The notes: generated by a model from the letters alone, not told the origin. Shown: positions 44,826-54,906, counted from the stretch's first letter. The stretch is 64,000 nucleotides of DNA from Roseiconus lacunae (GCF_008312935.1 NZ_VSZO01000010.1:495879-559878); one strand, 5' to 3'. Program-made: numbers and translations.

Positions 44826-47800
44826 ATGAATAGCACTCCCATTGTGACTCATGCGTTGATGGCCGCGACCGTCGCCGTCGGTCTGGTTACCGGTGTTTCC
44901 GCCGATGACGCCTTGTCCTTTAATCGTGATGTCCGACCAATTCTGTCGGATTACTGCTACGCCTGTCACGGTCCGGACGAGAATCATCGCGAAGCCGATT
45001 TACGTCTCGATGATCGCGCCGCGGCCATTGATTACGGCGCGATCGTTCCCGGTGAGGCTGATTCGAGCTTGATGATCGAACGCATCCTTTCGAATGATCT
45101 TGATCTGGTGATGCCGCCGCCGGCAGGTGGCAAAAAACTTTCGCAGGAAGAACGTGAGGTTTTGACCCGCTGGATCGGTCAAGGTGCCGAGTACGAACAG
45201 CACTGGGCATACACTCCGGTGCCAGAAATCGTTGAAGTCCCGAATGCAGGTGATGGCTGGGCGATCAATCCGATCGACAACCATGTCGCTGCGATCCATC
45301 AACAACGAGGCCTCACTCATAGCGCCCCGGTAGACCGGGCGACTTGGTTGCGTCGAGTCACGTTCGATCTGACCGGACTTCCGCCGACAATCGAAGAATT
45401 AGACGCGTTCATCGCTGACCAATCCGAGAACGCCTATGAATCGGTCGTCGACCGACTACTGAATTCTCCGGCTTATGGCGAACGGATGGCCAACCTTTGG
45501 CTGGACGTCGCCCGTTATGCGGACACCTTTGGGTACCAAAATGATATGCCGATGGAGATTTGGCCATGGCGTGATTGGGTGATCGACGCATTCAATCAGA
45601 ACATGCCGTATGACCAGTTCTTGACCGAGCAGATCGCCGGAGACCGACTGCCCAACGCAACCGCCGATCAGCGTTTAGCGACGGCGTTCAACCGATTGCA
45701 TCGCCTAACGAACGAAGGTGGCAGTGTCCCCGAAGAGTTCCGACTGACCGGGATCTCTGACCGAACGACAACGGCAGGGACCGCTTTCTTGGCGTTAACG
45801 TTTGAATGCAGTCGCTGCCATGACCATAAGTTTGATCCGATCAAACAACGAGACTTTTATCGGCTGTCGGCGTTCTTTTCTGACATCGATGAATTCGGAT
45901 TGTATTCGCACTTCACCCGGGCTCAACCATCACCAACGATGCTGTTGTACGGTGAGGGACAGAAGGAACAACATCGCGAAGCGATCGAGGCAATCCAGGC
46001 AGCCGAGTCCAAATACAAGAAATCAGTCGAGACGGCACGCCGAAGATTGTCGAAAGCCTCCGAGACGTTGATTCAACAGCTTCCCGAAGTCCGTCCCCCA
46101 ATCGCGACTTTGCCACTCGAAGGTGATGCCGACGGTGTCGTCGGCAAGGCGACGCGCTGTGACGGGGATAAGGAGATCGTATGCGAGGATGCCCCAGAAT
46201 TCGGCCGCACCAGTCCGTTTTCATATTCGATTTGGGTTCGACCGGCGACCAAAAAACCACGGATGTTGGTGATGCATCAATCCGTCGCCGCCGAAGATGC
46301 CGCGTTTCGCGGACTTCAGTTGACGATCGACAACGGGCACCCCCAGTTTTCGATGATTCACTTCTGGCCCGGCAATGCGATCCGCGTCGAAAGCAAGTTG
46401 GCGATTGAAACAGACCAGTGGACGCACCTTGCGGTGACGCACGATGGAAGCAGCCGAGCCGATGGATTGACTTTGTTTGTCGATGGCCGGGCGGTCGAGG
46501 TCGAAATTCAGCGTGATCGATTGACTCGCGACATTCGGCATCGAAGTGAATGGGGCGATTCTAAAGTCGGCGGCGTTCACCTCGCCTTAGGCGCACGATT
46601 TCGCGATGTCGGCTTTCGTGATGGACTCGTCGATGACTTGAAAGTGTTCGATCTGCAATTGTCGGCCGCAGAGATCGCTGCGCTTTATCACTCCGTCAAT
46701 CCGGACGACGAACAAGTCATTCCGATCGAACAAGCGATTGAACATCATCTGTTGGTTGCCGACGAAGATGTCCGGCAAGCCCAGCGAGCACTTCAACAAG
46801 CACGTGATCATGAAAACGAATTGGTGGCCAAGATTCGCAACATCATGGTAATGAAACATTACGAACAAGCCCCCGCGACCCATATTCTCGATCGTGGTGA
46901 ATACACCGCCAAAGCCGATGTCGTTGACGCCGGGGTTCCCGAGTTCCTGAGCCACGTTCCGGCCGAAGGTTCCGGGCGCTTGGCGTTGGCGAAATGGATG
47001 ACGGCTCCGGAGAATCCGCTGACCTCACGAGTGATCGCCAATCGCCTGTGGCATACGTTCTTCGGACGCGGCATTGTCGTGACATTAGAAGACTTCGGCG
47101 CCCAAGGGTCACCGCCATCGCATCCTGAATTGCTCGATCACTTGGCACGAACACTGATGGATGATCAGTGGAACTTGCAAACACTCTGCCGACAAATGGT
47201 GCTGTCCGCGACTTATCGACAATCGTCGATCGCGAGCAAAGAGCAGTTCGCGCGTGACCCTCAAAATATCTGGCTCACCCGTGGACCGAAGCATCGTTTG
47301 TCTGCCGAACAATTGCGTGACGCCGTCCTACATGCGAGCGGTTTGTTGGTCCAAAAAATCGGCGGCCCAAGTGTGATGCCGTATCAGCCGGCCGGATTAT
47401 GGAAAGAATCGGGAACCGGAAAAAGTTATCAGCAATCGACCGGCGATGGGTTGTATCGACGCAGTCTTTACACGTTTTGGAAACGCACCGCGCCGCCGCC
47501 TTCGATGCTGACGTTCGATGCGACCAGCCGCGAAACTTGCACCGCCCGACGTGAACTGACGACGACACCGCTTCAAGCGCTGGTATTTCTTAATGACACG
47601 CAATATGTCGAAGCGTCGCGAGTGCTGGCGCAGCGGTTGATCGAATCCCATCCCGAATCATTCCAAGCACGTTGGGATGAACTGTTTCGACGGTTGATCG
47701 CACGGCAGCCGACCGAGCGAGAACGAGCTATCATCGATCAACTCTATGAAGAGCAGCTTGAGTATTTTCGGTCAGCACCCGAAGAGGCCGAACGGCTACT

Positions 47801-47912
47801 TGGCGTCGGAGCGACGGCGGTCAACGAGTCACTTGATGCCGCCGATTCGGCGGCAACTGCGATTGTCGTGCAGACGATTATCTCCTACGACGAAACCATT
47901 ATGCTTCGTTGA
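44826..47912 (+). CDS. PSD1/DUF1549/DUF1553 cytochrome c protein with LamG-like insert
   Basis: From ATG 44826 this is a 1028-residue exported protein. In order: signal peptide (ending near GVSADD), PSCyt1 heme domain with CYACH (44-48), DUF1549 (about 130-335, including VDRATWLRRVTFDLTGLPPT), a concanavalin/LamG-like insert (about 445-620), a coiled segment, and DUF1553 (about 700-1000, including PLTSRVIANRLWHTFFGRGIV and TARRELTTTPLQALVFLND). Such proteins are abundant in planctomycetes and are thought to act in the periplasm, perhaps in polymer breakdown; the reaction is unknown. It pairs with the DUF1501 gene 38 nt downstream. Confidence 0.93.
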   Translation: MNSTPIVTHALMAATVAVGLVTGVSADDALSFNRDVRPILSDYCYACHGPDENHREADLRLDDRAAAIDYGAIVPGEADSSLMIERILSNDLDLVMPPPAGGKKLSQEEREVLTRWIGQGAEYEQHWAYTPVPEIVEVPNAGDGWAINPIDNHVAAIHQQRGLTHSAPVDRATWLRRVTFDLTGLPPTIEELDAFIADQSENAYESVVDRLLNSPAYGERMANLWLDVARYADTFGYQNDMPMEIWPWRDWVIDAFNQNMPYDQFLTEQIAGDRLPNATADQRLATAFNRLHRLTNEGGSVPEEFRLTGISDRTTTAGTAFLALTFECSRCHDHKFDPIKQRDFYRLSAFFSDIDEFGLYSHFTRAQPSPTMLLYGEGQKEQHREAIEAIQAAESKYKKSVETARRRLSKASETLIQQLPEVRPPIATLPLEGDADGVVGKATRCDGDKEIVCEDAPEFGRTSPFSYSIWVRPATKKPRMLVMHQSVAAEDAAFRGLQLTIDNGHPQFSMIHFWPGNAIRVESKLAIETDQWTHLAVTHDGSSRADGLTLFVDGRAVEVEIQRDRLTRDIRHRSEWGDSKVGGVHLALGARFRDVGFRDGLVDDLKVFDLQLSAAEIAALYHSVNPDDEQVIPIEQAIEHHLLVADEDVRQAQRALQQARDHENELVAKIRNIMVMKHYEQAPATHILDRGEYTAKADVVDAGVPEFLSHVPAEGSGRLALAKWMTAPENPLTSRVIANRLWHTFFGRGIVVTLEDFGAQGSPPSHPELLDHLARTLMDDQWNLQTLCRQMVLSATYRQSSIASKEQFARDPQNIWLTRGPKHRLSAEQLRDAVLHASGLLVQKIGGPSVMPYQPAGLWKESGTGKSYQQSTGDGLYRRSLYTFWKRTAPPPSMLTFDATSRETCTARRELTTTPLQALVFLNDTQYVEASRVLAQRLIESHPESFQARWDELFRRLIARQPTERERAIIDQLYEEQLEYFRSAPEEAERLLGVGATAVNESLDAADSAATAIVVQTIISYDETIMLR

Positions 47913-47950
47913 TTTCACCCCATCGCTACTGAACTCCTATCGCAATTAAT

Positions 47951-49402
47951 ATGCAAATCAACGCCCCTCACCACCGTCGTCATTGGCTTCAGCGATTCGG
48001 CATGGGGTTTGGCGGTTTGGCCGCGATGCACTTGATGCAGCGTGAATCGGTGATCGCATCTCCGTCGCATTCCGCCGGCCAGCCAACCCATGGCGTCCTT
48101 AATCCGACACACCATGCCCCCAAGGCAAAGCGTGTGATCTATCTCTTTCAAGCCGGCGGTCCATCACAGCTTGAGACTTGGGATTACAAACCGCTACTGA
48201 ATGAAAAGCAGGGCGAGCCGCTTCCCGAATCGGTACGCAATGGTCAGCGACTAACGGGGATGTCGGGAAACCAATCCGTTCTGCCGTTGGCCGGCTCGAT
48301 CTACAAGTTCGATCAGCACGGCGAAAATGGCACCTGGGTTTCCGAGCTGATGCCTCATATGGCAAAGCAAGTCGATCGGATTGCCGTCGTGCGATCGATG
48401 ACGACCGAGGCGATCAATCATGACCCCGCGATTACGTTTTTACAAACCGGCAATCAAATCTCCGGTCGCCCCAGTATTGGATCGTGGTTGCACTACGGAC
48501 TCGGTAGCGAAAGCGAGAACTTGCCTGCCTTTGTCGTACTGATCACGAAAGGTAAAGGTGGTCAGCCGCTGTATTCGCGTTTGTGGGGATCAGGATTCTT
48601 GCCGGCGCGTTACCAAGGCGTACAGTTCCGATCGGGGAAAGAGCCCGTCCTCTATCTCGCCAATCCGCCGGGGGTTTCGCAAGGCAGTCGCCGTCAAATG
48701 CTCGACCGACTGAAGGACCTACACGACCTAGAGCAAGAACGATTGGGAGATCCGGAATTGGCGACACGGATCAATCAATACGAAATGGCTTACCGGATGC
48801 AAAGTAGCGTTCCTGAGGTCGCCAACGTGGCCGAGGAACCGAAGCACATCCTGGATCTCTACGGGCCTGACGCGACTAAACCGGGAACATTCGCATCAAA
48901 CTGCATTCTCGCCCGCCGATTGGCCGAACGGGGTGTGCGTTTCATCCAGCTTTATCACCAAGGCTGGGACCACCACGGCAACATTCCCGGTGGGATGAAG
49001 AAACAATGTCAAGAAACAGATCAACCGGCGGCAGCGCTCTTAGAAGACCTCCGGCAGCGCGGAATGCTAGAAGACACCCTCGTCATCTGGGGTGGTGAAT
49101 TTGGCCGCACGAACTATTCACAAGGGACGTTAACGGCGACCAACTATGGTCGTGACCATCACCCGCGTTGCTTCAGCATGTGGATGGCCGGCGGCGGTGT
49201 ACAAGGTGGCGTGGTGCATGGCGAAACCTGTCCCTACGGATACAACGTCGTCAAAGATGGTGTCCATGTTCGTGATTTCCACGCCACGTTGATGCACTTG
49301 ATGGGCATCGACCACGAACGGTTCACCGCCAAGTTCCAAGGACTGGACGCAAAGCTGACCGGTGTCGAACCGGCCGAAGTCATCCAGCCCCTCTTGGCTT
49401 AG
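47951..49402 (+). CDS. DUF1501 family protein
   Basis: A 483-residue protein, with a basic N-terminus (HHRRHWLQRFGMGFGGLAAM) that may be a Tat-like signal. The DUF1501 blocks KAKRVIYLFQAGGPSQLETWDYKP, WVSELMPHMAKQVDRIAVVRSM, GWDHHGNIPGGM, VIWGGEFGRTNYS and GRDHHPRCFSMWMAGGGVQGG are all clear. The fold is related to sulfatase/alkaline phosphatase proteins with metal-binding His/Asp residues. It is the standard partner of PSD1/DUF1553 genes, so both products likely act together outside the cytoplasm. Confidence 0.93.
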   Translation: MQINAPHHRRHWLQRFGMGFGGLAAMHLMQRESVIASPSHSAGQPTHGVLNPTHHAPKAKRVIYLFQAGGPSQLETWDYKPLLNEKQGEPLPESVRNGQRLTGMSGNQSVLPLAGSIYKFDQHGENGTWVSELMPHMAKQVDRIAVVRSMTTEAINHDPAITFLQTGNQISGRPSIGSWLHYGLGSESENLPAFVVLITKGKGGQPLYSRLWGSGFLPARYQGVQFRSGKEPVLYLANPPGVSQGSRRQMLDRLKDLHDLEQERLGDPELATRINQYEMAYRMQSSVPEVANVAEEPKHILDLYGPDATKPGTFASNCILARRLAERGVRFIQLYHQGWDHHGNIPGGMKKQCQETDQPAAALLEDLRQRGMLEDTLVIWGGEFGRTNYSQGTLTATNYGRDHHPRCFSMWMAGGGVQGGVVHGETCPYGYNVVKDGVHVRDFHATLMHLMGIDHERFTAKFQGLDAKLTGVEPAEVIQPLLA

Positions 49403-49467
49403 GGCGAAGGCCACGAAATCAAGTTGCCTGAAACAATCGAACACGACCAATCGGTTCGAACGACACC

Positions 49468-50550
49468 TTACCGATCCGGTTTCAAGCGGATCGCCAAGCA
49501 GACTTCGCATCGATTACGGGCCAGTTGGCGAATTCGAATGTCAGCCGGATTCCACGTCTGAATCCGCTTGATCCAATTGGGAATGTGCCTGGAAACTTCG
49601 TAGTTTCCCAGCTTCATGGTGAGTAGCAACCCTTCGATTTCACACACCGGATGTTTGACGATATTTTCAATCGTGACGAGTGTTTTTTCAGGCTTCACGT
49701 TCGAATCGGCGAGTAGCCAGCGAACACCACGGAACTCTTTTCGAGGCAGGTCACCGGCACGGGCGCGAAGGTGCTTGAACTTTGGGTGATCGGCAATTCG
49801 AGGATCCATGTCGGCCGGATCAATCCCGATGACCCTCATGCCAAGTTCCAACAACCGCCCGCACGCCCCGCCGGGGGCGCTGCCGACCTCGACGACCAGA
49901 TCACCGGGTGCGAAGTCAAAGCCGCTCCAGGTGATCGATTCGGCGGCCTTATAGTACGCGCGGCTGATCGGTTCATATTGTGGATCGATCGGCTGAACCC
50001 CTCCGGGCCAACGTTGATGCCAATCACCGGCACGATGATGGCCGACAAACCAATCCGACGGATCAACGAGAACGATATCCAGACAACGCGCGTCGGGTTC
50101 GGCAATCCGATTGGGCGCGTCGCACCGCAGCCAATCCTTTTCCAACGTCTGATAGATCTCATCGGCGACCAAGCGGCTGACCTCGTCCTGCCCGGGTTCG
50201 AAGCCGAACTTTCCGATCGGCAATCGATCACGAGGCCAGACGTGCAACTCGTCGAACTCGATGCCGTGGGGATAGCGAGACCGCAACAATTCGATCAGTG
50301 ATTGAATTTGCGTTGACGCGTCGGGACTGCGCGAATGCCCGATCGAATAGGCGGCTGTGCGGATGAACGTGCCTTCGGGCAATTCCGCCGACGGTTGGTC
50401 TTTTTTGACGGTGACAAAACCAGGTCGAGAGAAAGCGCGTCGCCACCGATCACGTTCAAGGTCGCTAACGACTTGTTTTTCGGCGCCGTTGGCACAACAA
50501 AGCATCGCAAAAGTGGATGCCTCGGCGGCACCGACAGAATCATTCGTCAT
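49468..50550 (-). CDS. RlmM-like SAM-dependent RNA 2'-O-methyltransferase
   Basis: A 360-residue protein. The N-terminal half (CCANGAEKQVVSDLERDRW...FSRPGFVTVK) resembles a THUMP-like RNA-binding region. The C-terminal half is an FtsJ-type methyltransferase with DLVVEVGSAPGGACGRLLELGMRVIGIDP (motif I), VRWLLADSNVKPEKTL and LLLTMKLGNYE, which supply candidate K-D-K-E residues. E. coli RlmM methylates C2498 of 23S rRNA; the same target here is inference. Its start overlaps the end of the amidohydrolase gene by 11 nt. Confidence 0.82.
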   Translation of the reverse strand: MTNDSVGAAEASTFAMLCCANGAEKQVVSDLERDRWRRAFSRPGFVTVKKDQPSAELPEGTFIRTAAYSIGHSRSPDASTQIQSLIELLRSRYPHGIEFDELHVWPRDRLPIGKFGFEPGQDEVSRLVADEIYQTLEKDWLRCDAPNRIAEPDARCLDIVLVDPSDWFVGHHRAGDWHQRWPGGVQPIDPQYEPISRAYYKAAESITWSGFDFAPGDLVVEVGSAPGGACGRLLELGMRVIGIDPADMDPRIADHPKFKHLRARAGDLPRKEFRGVRWLLADSNVKPEKTLVTIENIVKHPVCEIEGLLLTMKLGNYEVSRHIPNWIKRIQTWNPADIRIRQLARNRCEVCLAIRLKPDR

Positions 50551-51907
50551 TCGTTTTCGACCTGTACTTTTCGAGGCGTTCCTTGACCCCGGGAATCAAT
50601 TTAGCGGCGTTTTCGTGATACAACTTTTTCAAAACATCGTCGGGCAGGTCAACGCCATAGATCGACCACATTCCTTGAGGCGGCGGAACTTTTTCGCTGT
50701 AAGGAAACGATTCATCACGCGTTTCAAAGAATCGCCAGTACAACTGGAAACGCAGTTCGGGCCAAGGCCCATCGGTGCCAAATAGCAATCGATCCTGATA
50801 TCGGATCAAGAAATCGCGAGCGGTGTAAGGCTGCCGCCCCAGCTCGGCGATCCGTGATGCCGGTTCGATCCACAGATTGGGGTATCGATCGAGCCACCGT
50901 GAGACGGTTCTTAGATCTTCGCTGTTGTTGGCAACGTGAGCACCGATGAACTGTGTTTTCGGATGTCGCTCGATGACCCGATTTCGTGCATCAAGCAGTG
51001 CTTTGCGCGAAGGAAATTGGTCTCCGTAGAAACTCCAATCGGGATGACGCGAGAGTTCTTCCCAGCGTTCGTTGTAGCGATCGATCGGTTCGAAAAAGGC
51101 GGCGGGATCTGCGGTGTGGATAATCACGGGCAACCCGAGTTCACCACATTTGGCCCAAATCGGATCCCAACGCGGGTCGTCGATTTCCACGAGTGTCCCG
51201 TCTGGATTCTTGTAACCCAATCCAAATCTTTTAAATACCTTTAACCCACAGACGCCTCGCTCGGCGGCTCGCTCAAGTTCGTCTGCGGTGCGCCGTGCGA
51301 ACCCCGGCTGGTGACAGGCCCAGAGGTGCGGTGCGTCATCGGGGGCGTTGCCTTGCCAGTCGACGTTGGCAAAGATTGCAAAGCGATCACGATACCGCGT
51401 CCACAAATACTCGCGATGTTCGTCGAGTTGTCGGCCGAGCTTCCCGTCCAGCGAAACACAAACAGCGATGTTATTGCGATCCATCAGCCCGACGAAATCC
51501 TCGAGAGCTTCGCGGCTGCCACGTAACCGATAGTGCATGTGAATGTGGACATCGACGACCGGCTGACTTGCCTTGGTCAATAAATGTTCTTTGACGACCA
51601 ATTGTTGTTTCGGTCGAAAATCACGCAACAATAACTCTCCGCCATCGTTCGCGCTCTCTTGGGCTGCCAGCGATTGGACGCAACACCAGGAAAGGGCAAT
51701 CACAGTCCCACAAAGGAAGGCCCAATCGTACCCACGGATGAACTTAACAATGCAACGAAAAAGTGGGCGAATACGAATTCGCGAAGTGGCGTTTGACGTG
51801 TTTGCGAGGACACGTTCGCGATCTGGAAGCGAGTTGAGCCGGACGCCCGCATCGCGCTTTCTCGCTACAATACGGCGGGGGTGGTCCGGAACAGGAAGCG
51901 TTGACAC
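50540..51907 (-). CDS. Exported amidohydrolase-2 family protein
   Basis: A 455-residue frame from a GTG at 51907. A hydrophobic signal-like segment is at about residues 61-83 (WAFLCGTVIALSWCCVQSLAAQ), preceded by about 60 Arg-rich residues, so the true start may be further in. The enzyme part begins PVVDVHIHMHYRL (metal-binding HxH), with further candidates in PVIIHTAD (His), FIGAHVANN (His) and LFGTDGPWP (Asp), the amidohydrolase_2 (TIM-barrel) pattern. The substrate is unknown. It is divergent from the kinase gene with almost no space, which also suggests that one of the two annotated starts is too long. Confidence 0.82.
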   Translation of the reverse strand: MSTLPVPDHPRRIVARKRDAGVRLNSLPDRERVLANTSNATSRIRIRPLFRCIVKFIRGYDWAFLCGTVIALSWCCVQSLAAQESANDGGELLLRDFRPKQQLVVKEHLLTKASQPVVDVHIHMHYRLRGSREALEDFVGLMDRNNIAVCVSLDGKLGRQLDEHREYLWTRYRDRFAIFANVDWQGNAPDDAPHLWACHQPGFARRTADELERAAERGVCGLKVFKRFGLGYKNPDGTLVEIDDPRWDPIWAKCGELGLPVIIHTADPAAFFEPIDRYNERWEELSRHPDWSFYGDQFPSRKALLDARNRVIERHPKTQFIGAHVANNSEDLRTVSRWLDRYPNLWIEPASRIAELGRQPYTARDFLIRYQDRLLFGTDGPWPELRFQLYWRFFETRDESFPYSEKVPPPQGMWSIYGVDLPDDVLKKLYHENAAKLIPGVKERLEKYRSKTNDE

Positions 51908-51943
51908 GGCGTCTACCAGCTTGGGATGCGAAAGGGTGGCTCA

Positions 51944-54337
51944 GTGACTGAAGGAGATCTAACCGAGTTTCAAACCGAAGGCGGTCGCTCGACCAGCAAA
52001 AAGCTGTCGATGCAGGCTACCGCGCCGCCCTCGGATGTCCCAGGGTATCGGCTGGAGCGTTTTTTGGGCAGCGGCGCGTTCGGCCAGGTCTGGGTCGGTC
52101 GCGATTTGAACACCGGGCGCCCCGTCGCGGTCAAGTTTTTCCTGCACCGGGGCGGCGTTAACTGGTCGCTGTTGTCGCACGAAGTGAAGAATTTGGTTCA
52201 GCTTTCCGCTGACCGACACATCGTCCAGGTCTTGGAGGTCGGCTGGGACAACGATCCGCCCTACTATGTGATGGAGCTCGTGCCGGGCGGTTCCCTGGAA
52301 GACGAATTGACCGACCGTGGGGCGTTGCCCGTTGGCGAAGCGGTGATGCTGTTTCGAAAGATCTGCATCGGGCTCAACCACAGCCACAACAAAGGGGTCC
52401 TACATTGTGACTTAAAGCCGGCCAATATCCTGTTGGGCGACGATCATGAACCTCGACTGGCCGACTTTGGACAAAGTCGACTGACCCACGATCAAACGCC
52501 GTCGTTGGGCACGCTATTTTACATGGCCCCCGAACAAGCCGACCTGGGATCCTCGCCAAGTAGCTCGTGGGACGTGTACGCCGTCGGTGCGATCATGTAT
52601 CGGATGCTAACCGGGGGGCCGCCCTACCGTGACGATTCCATCGTCGAACAACTTGACACCGCGGGTTCACTTCCCAAGCGCCTGGAGCGGTACCGAGAAT
52701 CGATTCGCAACGCGACCCCACCGGTGCGACACATTCAACGCGGGGGCGTCGATCGTGAACTGGCACGGATCGTCAGCCGCTGCTTGGCCCCGGAGCCGGA
52801 TAGCCGCTTCGGAAACGTTCAAGAGATTCTGGATCACCTTGATAGGCGTGATGAGTCCCGGGCAAAGCGACCTCTCATGTTGCTCGGAATTCTTGGCCCG
52901 CTGTTGCTGCTGATCGTCACCAGTATCTCTGGCTTGCAAACGATCAACACGGCAAAAGAAGAGACGATGGTGGCTCTTAAAGCCGAGGCCCGTGAAAGCA
53001 ATCTGCTGGCCGCTCGATTCGCCGCTCGAACCTTGGAAAGTGAGCTCGAACGATACTTTCGTTTGTGCCAAGAAGAGATCAATAGCCCCGCCTTTCGCGA
53101 ACAGCTTGGCGAGACCCTCCGCGATGCCGGACTGAATCAGCGACTGCAGGACCTAGCCGATGCGGGTACAAGCTTGGAGGCACGAAAACGCACCGACGTG
53201 CGCGAAGCGTTGCTTGACAATGAGAGTCGGCAGAAGCTGGATGAGTATCTGCAAAGCCGACTTGTCGATTACATGCCCAGCGAAGATCACCCGCACCGTC
53301 CTAAGTTGGCAACCATCTTTGTCACCGACCAACGTGGGACGATCTTTTCAATCGCGTATGTCGACCCCGTCGCCAGGGCACAAAGCAGTGCGGGCCGGAA
53401 CTATGCCTACCGAACCTATTTTCACGGTCAAGAAAACGACCTGCCGAAGACAACACCGATCGCCGATGTAACTCCGCTACGACAGATGCAGATGTCGGCG
53501 GCTTTTCAGTCGACGGCAACATTTCTTTGGAAAATTGCGATCAGCGCGCCAGTCAAACTGTCCGACGATCCCGATGCCCCTCCCGACGCGGTGTTTGTCG
53601 CCACGATTAACTTGGGTGACATTGAAATCCTGCAGGGAGATGAACAGAAAAACCATGTCGCTGTGCTGGTCGATGCTCGCGAAGGCCCCACCCGCGGGAC
53701 ATTACTTCAACATCCCTACCTGGATGAAAGGCAACGCGAAGGCAAGCTAGACATCGGCGAAGTCTACCGAGTCGACGTCGATACGATGGACGCGCTATTA
53801 ACTGGCAAGGACGTCGACTATGCCGACCCGGTTGCCGCCGCCGAGGAAGCCGACATTTATTCGGGCGGTTGGATCGCCGCGATGGAACCGGTCACGGTTC
53901 CAAGGCTATCGGTGCGTCCAGGCGGAACGACGGTGGAGCGTCCCCTGCTGCCAAGCCGCGGCGAGCAAAGCGACTTGCTGGTACTGGTCCAGTACCGACT
54001 GAACAAAGTCTTTGCACCTGTGGGACAAATGACACAAAGCCTTATTCGCACCGGCAGTGTCGGCTTGGTGGCGCTCGCCGTCGTCAGTGCGATGCTGTGG
54101 TTCTTCGTTCGCCGCGTGCGTGATGACCGCGTGGTCCGTCGCATTCGCAAAGCCACTGTGGATCTCGCGCCGATGCAAGACGCACCGTCCGACCGGGCGG
54201 CATCGAATCGAGTCACCCCGGGCAATTCGCGGGGCAACGGACCATCGCGACAAAATCAATCGTCCAAGGATACGTCCAAGCCGATACCGCCGCTGGACCC
54301 CACCGAAACAATCGAGGTACCACCGAAGCCTGAATAA
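51944..54337 (+). CDS. Transmembrane Ser/Thr protein kinase with Cache-like sensor
   Basis: About 797 residues from GTG 51944, which has AAGGGTGG 7-8 nt upstream; an ATG at 51926 is possible. The N-terminal kinase domain (about 34-305) has GSGAFGQVWVG, VAVK (Lys64), HCDLKPANILL (catalytic Asp156; HCD instead of HRD) and DFG (174-176). A membrane segment (about 311-331), a large outer domain with GRNYAYRTYFHG typical of dCache-like sensors, a second membrane segment (about 704-721) and a Ser/Thr/Pro-rich tail ending PTETIEVPP follow. It probably senses an outside ligand and phosphorylates cytoplasmic targets. It is convergent with an FHA gene. Confidence 0.92.
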   Translation: MTEGDLTEFQTEGGRSTSKKLSMQATAPPSDVPGYRLERFLGSGAFGQVWVGRDLNTGRPVAVKFFLHRGGVNWSLLSHEVKNLVQLSADRHIVQVLEVGWDNDPPYYVMELVPGGSLEDELTDRGALPVGEAVMLFRKICIGLNHSHNKGVLHCDLKPANILLGDDHEPRLADFGQSRLTHDQTPSLGTLFYMAPEQADLGSSPSSSWDVYAVGAIMYRMLTGGPPYRDDSIVEQLDTAGSLPKRLERYRESIRNATPPVRHIQRGGVDRELARIVSRCLAPEPDSRFGNVQEILDHLDRRDESRAKRPLMLLGILGPLLLLIVTSISGLQTINTAKEETMVALKAEARESNLLAARFAARTLESELERYFRLCQEEINSPAFREQLGETLRDAGLNQRLQDLADAGTSLEARKRTDVREALLDNESRQKLDEYLQSRLVDYMPSEDHPHRPKLATIFVTDQRGTIFSIAYVDPVARAQSSAGRNYAYRTYFHGQENDLPKTTPIADVTPLRQMQMSAAFQSTATFLWKIAISAPVKLSDDPDAPPDAVFVATINLGDIEILQGDEQKNHVAVLVDAREGPTRGTLLQHPYLDERQREGKLDIGEVYRVDVDTMDALLTGKDVDYADPVAAAEEADIYSGGWIAAMEPVTVPRLSVRPGGTTVERPLLPSRGEQSDLLVLVQYRLNKVFAPVGQMTQSLIRTGSVGLVALAVVSAMLWFFVRRVRDDRVVRRIRKATVDLAPMQDAPSDRAASNRVTPGNSRGNGPSRQNQSSKDTSKPIPPLDPTETIEVPPKPE

Positions 54338-54422
54338 GTCCGGCGGGACACTCGCCACGCGGTGAAGAATTCACTGTTTGGCAATTGCGACCGATTGGCG
54401 ATTGCGACCACGAGGGGGGCAG

Positions 54423-54453
54423 AAGACCGACTGCGAGTTTAGTCGGTCTTTTT
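54423..54453 (+). terminator. Rho-independent terminator after the kinase gene
   Basis: A perfect 10-bp stem (54423-54432 with 54441-54450), 8-nt loop and T-run (54449-54453) lie 86 nt after the kinase stop. It overlaps the last codons of the convergent FHA gene. Confidence 0.85.
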
Positions 54454-54906
54454 GTTTGTATACCCTTTCGAGTCGCGTTTGCTGACGCCGGCACGCGACA
54501 TCAGCGAACTCTTCATGACCTCATCGAGGTACTCGTCGTCGGCCGGCGGTGGACCGTAGGCACCGAGCAACTGCGGGTCATACTCGACGGTGTAAACGTG
54601 ACGAGCGATGGCAAGTTTACATTTCGGATCGAGCCGTTTGCGGATCACCGGTCGGCCATCCACTTTGATCCCGTTGCGACTGTTCATGTCGCGAATGAAC
54701 CAATAACCCTGCTCCAATGTCATCCGTGCATGTTGACCGGAGACGTTATTGAACTTCAACTGAATATCGCACTCACCACGGCGCCCGACGACCAGCCGAT
54801 CTTTGGTCAGCGGAATCGGATCTCCACCCCCGATGGGCACCAATTGACCATACTTTCCGGCGAAGTCCTGGTTTTCGTCATTGTCGTCAAAAAAATTCAC
54901 CTTCAC
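54439..54906 (-). CDS. FHA domain protein
   Basis: A 155-residue cytoplasmic protein with a complete phosphothreonine-binding FHA domain (about 20-108): GRR (41-43), SGQH (Ser56, His59) and NSRNG (75-79) are in place. The N-terminus is acidic (FFDDNDENQD) and the C-terminus basic with several Ser/Thr (SSLMSRAGVSKRDSKGYTNKK). It is convergent with the transmembrane kinase gene; the kinase tail TETIEV fits the pT-x-x-[I/V] preference of FHA domains. A direct kinase-FHA link is inference. Confidence 0.92.
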   Translation of the reverse strand: MKVNFFDDNDENQDFAGKYGQLVPIGGGDPIPLTKDRLVVGRRGECDIQLKFNNVSGQHARMTLEQGYWFIRDMNSRNGIKVDGRPVIRKRLDPKCKLAIARHVYTVEYDPQLLGAYGPPPADDEYLDEVMKSSLMSRAGVSKRDSKGYTNKKTD

